From Coriobacteriia bacterium (GTDB lineage Bacteria > Actinomycetota > Coriobacteriia > WRKU01 > WQUG01), in NCBI GenBank assembly GCA_009778715.1, contig WRFR01000006.1, positions 1 to 64,000 on the forward strand: a DNA stretch of 64,000 nt. The letters are read 5' to 3'. The position numbers and the translations under genes were made by a program. Positions 60,918 through 64,000 of this stretch are shown piece by piece (within the stretch, counting starts at the first letter, position 1; the number at the start of each line of letters is the position of its first letter). The notes under the pieces were generated by a model. That model saw only the letters and a program-made list of their open reading frames with translations, did no database searches and had not been told where the DNA came from.

Positions 60918-62459
60918 ATGGATACAACTCGTCCTGATGATTCAGTAGAGCAGCCTCTTCCCGTCGCGATGCCGATAACTCCTGCACCTGACCCAGAGCC
61001 AGAATTTGCGCCGTCCGAACCTGTCGCGCCTGCTCCCGAGCCGATGCCGGTAGCGCCTGTAGAACCTCTATCGGCCTCAATAATGACTCCGATAGCGCCC
61101 TCGCCCTCGCCCGTCGTTATCCCTGACATAGTTCCCCCAGCAGGGCCTGTCCCGCCAGTCCAGAAAGCAGCGAAAAAGCCCGCCTCAGGACCGAAGGTAT
61201 GGCTCATGGTCCTGATCGCGATCGTGGTAAGCGCGCTGGTGGCCGCCACTATGGCTGCCGGTGTCACATTCCTGATCATGTCGCGTAAGGGTGTCACGGT
61301 TTCCGGATCATCTTCAGGTTCACAGATTACGGTCAAGGGCGAATCGACCAGTTTGTCTGAAGCGGTAGCGAGTAAGGCCCTGCCCTCAGTGGTCAGCATC
61401 ACCGTCGATGTCACCTCCCAATCGACCGATCCATTTTCAAGTGGCACCCAGACCACGCAGGATAGTGGGTCGGGCGTTATCATCAAACCTGATGGCTATA
61501 TCATCACGAACAATCATGTGATCTCGGGCGGTACCAAGATTACGGTCAACGCTGGTGGCAAGAACTACACGGCAAAAGTCGTGGGCTCTGATACAGGTAC
61601 TGATATCGCGGTGCTCAAGATCGATGCGACTGGTCTGCCTGCGATCCAGATCGGCACATCCAATGACCTGCGGGTTGGCCAGTATGTCATGGCAATCGGT
61701 TGCCCCTTTGGTCTTGAGAAGTCTGTAAGTACGGGAGTGGTTTCTGGCCTGGGGCGCAGCGACCTGATGGCGACGCAGACCTATGTGACCGCTTATACCA
61801 ACCTGATCCAGACCGATGCCGCGATCAATCCCGGGAACTCCGGTGGTGCGCTAGTCGACCAGAACGGCAAGTTGATTGGGATTAATGCGTTGATCAATTC
61901 GACCTCGGGGAGTTCCGCAGGCGTCGGCTTTGCGATCCCGATCGATACCGCCATCGATATCGCGAACCAGATCATGTCCACAGGCAAGGTTGTGCATCCC
62001 TTCCTGGGGGTCAGCACGCAGACTATTACCAGTGATGTCGCCCAGGCGTACAATATGCCGGTCGATCAGGGTGCTTATGTTATCGAGATCAGCAGCGGAT
62101 CACCTGCGGCCTCAGCCGGACTCAAGCAGGGCGATATCATCACAAAAATAAACGGATCGACGATCACCAGCTCCGATGATGTGTTCAAAACAGTACGTGC
62201 ACAGAAGATCGGCGATACTATTTCGATCACCTATTACCGCGACAATAAAGAGCAGACGACGACCGCTAAGTTGGTCTCAGACGCTGCGAACCAGTCTCAG
62301 CAGCAGCAACAGCAGCAGCAATTGCAACAGCAGCAGCAGGACTCTTCTGGTAGCAGCGGCGGAAGCGGCAGCGGTAGCGGTAGCACGACCGACCCACACC
62401 AGGGCTTTACTCCGCAGCAGCTTCAGGATCTCCTGAAGCAATACGGTTTGGGGAACTGA
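60918..62459 (+). CDS. htrA: HtrA/DegP-type membrane-anchored serine protease with PDZ domain
   Basis: A 513-residue protein with an AGGAAGG ribosome site. The first ~90 residues are Pro/Ala-rich and cytoplasmic, followed by one membrane helix (~95-118). The trypsin-like domain has TNNHVISGG (His~200), TGTDIAVLKID (Asp~229) and NPGNSGGALVD (Ser~308). A PDZ domain follows (SGSPAASAGLKQGDIITKING). The tail has a poly-Gln tract, a Gly/Ser linker and FTPQQLQDLLKQYGLG. It should degrade or refold damaged proteins outside the membrane. Confidence 0.95.
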   Translation: MDTTRPDDSVEQPLPVAMPITPAPDPEPEFAPSEPVAPAPEPMPVAPVEPLSASIMTPIAPSPSPVVIPDIVPPAGPVPPVQKAAKKPASGPKVWLMVLIAIVVSALVAATMAAGVTFLIMSRKGVTVSGSSSGSQITVKGESTSLSEAVASKALPSVVSITVDVTSQSTDPFSSGTQTTQDSGSGVIIKPDGYIITNNHVISGGTKITVNAGGKNYTAKVVGSDTGTDIAVLKIDATGLPAIQIGTSNDLRVGQYVMAIGCPFGLEKSVSTGVVSGLGRSDLMATQTYVTAYTNLIQTDAAINPGNSGGALVDQNGKLIGINALINSTSGSSAGVGFAIPIDTAIDIANQIMSTGKVVHPFLGVSTQTITSDVAQAYNMPVDQGAYVIEISSGSPAASAGLKQGDIITKINGSTITSSDDVFKTVRAQKIGDTISITYYRDNKEQTTTAKLVSDAANQSQQQQQQQQLQQQQQDSSGSSGGSGSGSGSTTDPHQGFTPQQLQDLLKQYGLGN

Positions 62460-62480
62460 TCGAAGGAGTTATTCAAAACA

Positions 62481-62509
62481 AAAAGGCCGGACATGACGTC
62501 CGGCCTTTT
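62481..62509 (+). terminator. Intrinsic terminator of htrA
   Basis: GGCCGGAC (62485-62492) pairs with GTCCGGCC (62498-62505) and is followed by TTTT, with AAAA on the other side. It lies 21 bases past the stop. Confidence 0.9.
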
Positions 62510-62516
62510 AAGTTAC

Positions 62517-62635
62517 GGCACTCTGTCATTTCGTCTGAGGGTGTCAAACTACACTCACCAAAAACGCCCAAGGGCTAAAGCCCGAGGGCGTTTTGTTTCG
62601 TTTGTTTTCCTACTCAGACAAAATGACAGAGTGCC
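62517..62635. repeat. 119-bp inverted-repeat element with nested hairpin
   Basis: The first 23 bases (62517-62539) are the reverse complement of the last 23 (62613-62635) with one mismatch; the ends read GGCACTCTGTCATTT and AAATGACAGAGTGCC. Between them is the terminator hairpin 62561-62594. The element lies between convergent genes and has no ORF of note. Confidence 0.85.
62561..62594. terminator. Terminator-like hairpin inside the 119-bp element
   Basis: AAAACGCCC (62561-62569) pairs with GGGCGTTTT (62586-62594), and GGGCT pairs with AGCCC inside. A T-rich stretch follows on the plus strand. It may terminate both htrA and the slipin gene. Confidence 0.8.
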
Positions 62636-62665
62636 TCTCCTATCCTGCGTATCTACCGATTGTTG

Positions 62666-63463
62666 CTACTCTTTTGCTCCCTGTTGCCTGAAGTGGCTCG
62701 ACAGGCTTTCTGCCATCGAGACGAACTCGCTCGGCATGAGCACGATCGTCGTGCTGTTCTGCTCGGCGCCGACCTCCTGGATCATCTGCATACGGCGCAG
62801 CTCCAGGCCCAGCGGATTCTTTGCGATGAGCTCGGACGCCTCGGCCAGCTTCGCGGAGGCTTCAAACTCGGCGTCAGCTTTGATGACGCGAGCGCGGCGC
62901 TCACGGACGGCCTGGGCCTCCTGCGCCATGGCGCGCTGCATGCCGGTCGGGATCTCAACGTCCTTCATCTCGACGGACTCGACTTTGACGCCCCAAGGCT
63001 CGGTGCTCTCATCGACCATGGCCTGAAGGGCCTGGTTGATCGTGGTGCGCTCTTTAAGTACCTCGTCGAGCTGATGCTGTCCGATGATGTTGCGCAAAGC
63101 GGTCAGCGCGATCTGATACGAAGCGCTGTAGTAATCGGCGACCTCGACGATCGATTTGATCGGGTCGACGATTTTAAGCCACACGACCGCGTTGACCTTG
63201 ACGGTGACTGAGTCCTTCGTGATGGACTCCTGTGACTCCATCGCGATGGTCTTTGTACGCAGGTCGACCTTGCGCTGGCGCTCAACCCCGAAGGGGATCA
63301 GCAAGTACAAGCCTGGCCCTCGCACGCCCTTCAAACGCCCAAAGCGGAAAATGACGGCGCGTTCGTATTCATTGGCCACCCGAATGCTGCTGAACAGCAT
63401 GATGATAATAATGAAGACGATGACAACAATAAATCCGGTAAGTGCTCCTGCGACTGCTCCCAT
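62666..63463 (-). CDS. SPFH/Band 7 protein, slipin (stomatin-like)
   Basis: A 265-residue protein starting after AAAGGAG. One N-terminal membrane helix (~7-27) precedes the Band 7 domain: VANEYERAVIFRFGRLKGVRGPGL, LRTKTIAMESQESITKDSVTVKVNAVVW and MQRAMAQEAQAVRERRARVIKADAE. A C-terminal coiled region follows. Slipins form oligomers in membrane microdomains; an associated NfeD gene is common but is not in view. Confidence 0.92.
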   Translation of the reverse strand: MGAVAGALTGFIVVIVFIIIIMLFSSIRVANEYERAVIFRFGRLKGVRGPGLYLLIPFGVERQRKVDLRTKTIAMESQESITKDSVTVKVNAVVWLKIVDPIKSIVEVADYYSASYQIALTALRNIIGQHQLDEVLKERTTINQALQAMVDESTEPWGVKVESVEMKDVEIPTGMQRAMAQEAQAVRERRARVIKADAEFEASAKLAEASELIAKNPLGLELRRMQMIQEVGAEQNSTTIVLMPSEFVSMAESLSSHFRQQGAKE

Positions 63464-63490
63464 AGTTTTCTTTTCTCCTTTCTTGCGGCA

Positions 63491-63518
63491 TTGCTGCCGC
63501 TTCCTGATTAGCTATGAT
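63491..63518 (+). promoter_or_regulatory. Probable promoter of rlmH
   Basis: TTGCTG (63491-63496) and TATGAT (63513-63518) are 16 bases apart. The -10 box ends 11 bases before the rlmH ATG, and no ribosome site is visible, so the message may be nearly leaderless. Confidence 0.55.
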
Positions 63519-63529
63519 ACTCTGAAACG

Positions 63530-63997
63530 ATGAAAACAACCATCATTGCAACAGGAAAGCTGAAGGAGCGGTACTGGCGCGAGGCCTGCGCGGAGTATGC
63601 CAAGCGCCTGTCAGCCACCACGACGCTTGCTGTCGTCGAGGTCGGCGACCGGAATCCGGCGCGCGCAGGCGTCGAGCGAGCGCTACAGGCCGAGGGTGCT
63701 GATATCCTTAAGGCGGTGCCTGCCCAGGCCTGGTGTGTTGCGCTGACGATCACAGGGCGACAGCGCAGCAGCGAGGAACTTTCTGCGCACCTTGGAGAGC
63801 TGAAGCTTGCGGGCCGCAGCCATCTGTGCTTTGTGATCGGCTCGTCGCATGGGCTGGCGCCGGAGGTGCTGGCGCGCGCAGACGAGCAGCTCTCTTTTGG
63901 CCCGCTCACTTTGCCGCATAACCTGGCGCGCGTGGTGCTGCTTGAGCAGCTCTACCGCGCCGCCTGCATCTCACAAGGAGGCCCCTACCACAAATGA
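63530..63997 (+). CDS. rlmH: 23S rRNA (pseudouridine1915-N3)-methyltransferase RlmH
   Basis: A 155-residue SPOUT methyltransferase. Features are the opening TIIATGKLKERYWREACAEY, the SAM-site segment CFVIGSSHGLAPEVL, LPHNLARVVLLEQLYRA and the C-terminal GGPYHK. It methylates a pseudouridine in helix 69 of 23S rRNA. It is divergent from the slipin gene. Confidence 0.96.
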   Translation: MKTTIIATGKLKERYWREACAEYAKRLSATTTLAVVEVGDRNPARAGVERALQAEGADILKAVPAQAWCVALTITGRQRSSEELSAHLGELKLAGRSHLCFVIGSSHGLAPEVLARADEQLSFGPLTLPHNLARVVLLEQLYRAACISQGGPYHK

Positions 63998-64000
63998 ATC

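Noticed and set aside
60985-61200. Gly/Ser/Thr-rich minus-strand frame opposite htrA
   Set aside because: It is the complement of the Pro/Ala-rich HtrA N-terminus and has no independent support.

Overview
The window looks like a chromosomal piece of a high-GC, Gram-positive-type, anaerobic bacterium. The best guess is an actinobacterium near the Coriobacteriia. The reasons are an LPATG sortase-anchored surface protein, L,D-transpeptidase and amidase wall enzymes, an actinobacterial-style lysine/alanine-rich tail on topoisomerase I, a complex I without its NADH module, a multiheme NapC/NirT-type cytochrome and Ni-enzyme maturation genes. TGA is the normal stop of many genes here. The lineage is an inference from gene content; no rRNA is present.

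Layout. (1) 1-3061: two convergent cell-wall enzymes, an Amidase_2 protein broken by an in-frame TGA and an L,D-transpeptidase. They share a roughly 120-residue accessory domain. (2) 3195-27424: a large exopolysaccharide or glycan locus. It holds about nine GT4-like and two GT2 glycosyltransferases, a DegT aminotransferase, a hexapeptide acyltransferase, two Gfo/Idh/MocA oxidoreductases, an ABC exporter, a phosphohexomutase, a membrane sugar-phosphate transferase that would start synthesis, and a Wzy/WaaL-type protein with a TPR-like tail. The first 13-15 kb look AT-richer than the rest. (3) 27597-33927: a cytochrome with 11 CXXCH sites and one CX3CH site, an amidohydrolase, two small membrane-anchored proteins, TatA/B and TatC, then HypA and HypB. 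(4) 33957-48124: an archaeal-type topoisomerase I, malate dehydrogenase, the two class I fumarase subunits separated by an MFS transporter, thymidylate kinase, DNA polymerase III delta', RicT/PSP1 and a giant fused activase/dehydratase-like protein. (5) 48474-50453: a beta-helix surface protein with LPATG anchor, followed by tRNA-Thr(CGT) on the minus strand. (6) 50920-60728: an eleven-subunit nuoA-B-CD-H-I-J-K-L-M-N operon. (7) 60918-end: an HtrA protease, a slipin and rlmH.

How they may fit together: the cytochrome, Tat export, Hyp maturation, malate/fumarate enzymes and NADH-module-less complex I suggest anaerobic respiration through a membrane quinone pool. The glycan locus and wall enzymes build and remodel the envelope.

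The most unusual signal is a family of nested palindromic elements with the core GGGTCAGGTACTTTGTCA. A degenerate copy lies between hypA and hypB. One arm supplies the first codons of the fumarase alpha subunit. A perfect 58-bp palindrome sits in frame inside the giant activase gene. Other repeats of note are a 119-bp inverted-repeat element with a nested terminator after htrA, a repeat cluster that duplicates the 3' end of the activase gene, and three exact-period 26-codon repeats in nuoL.
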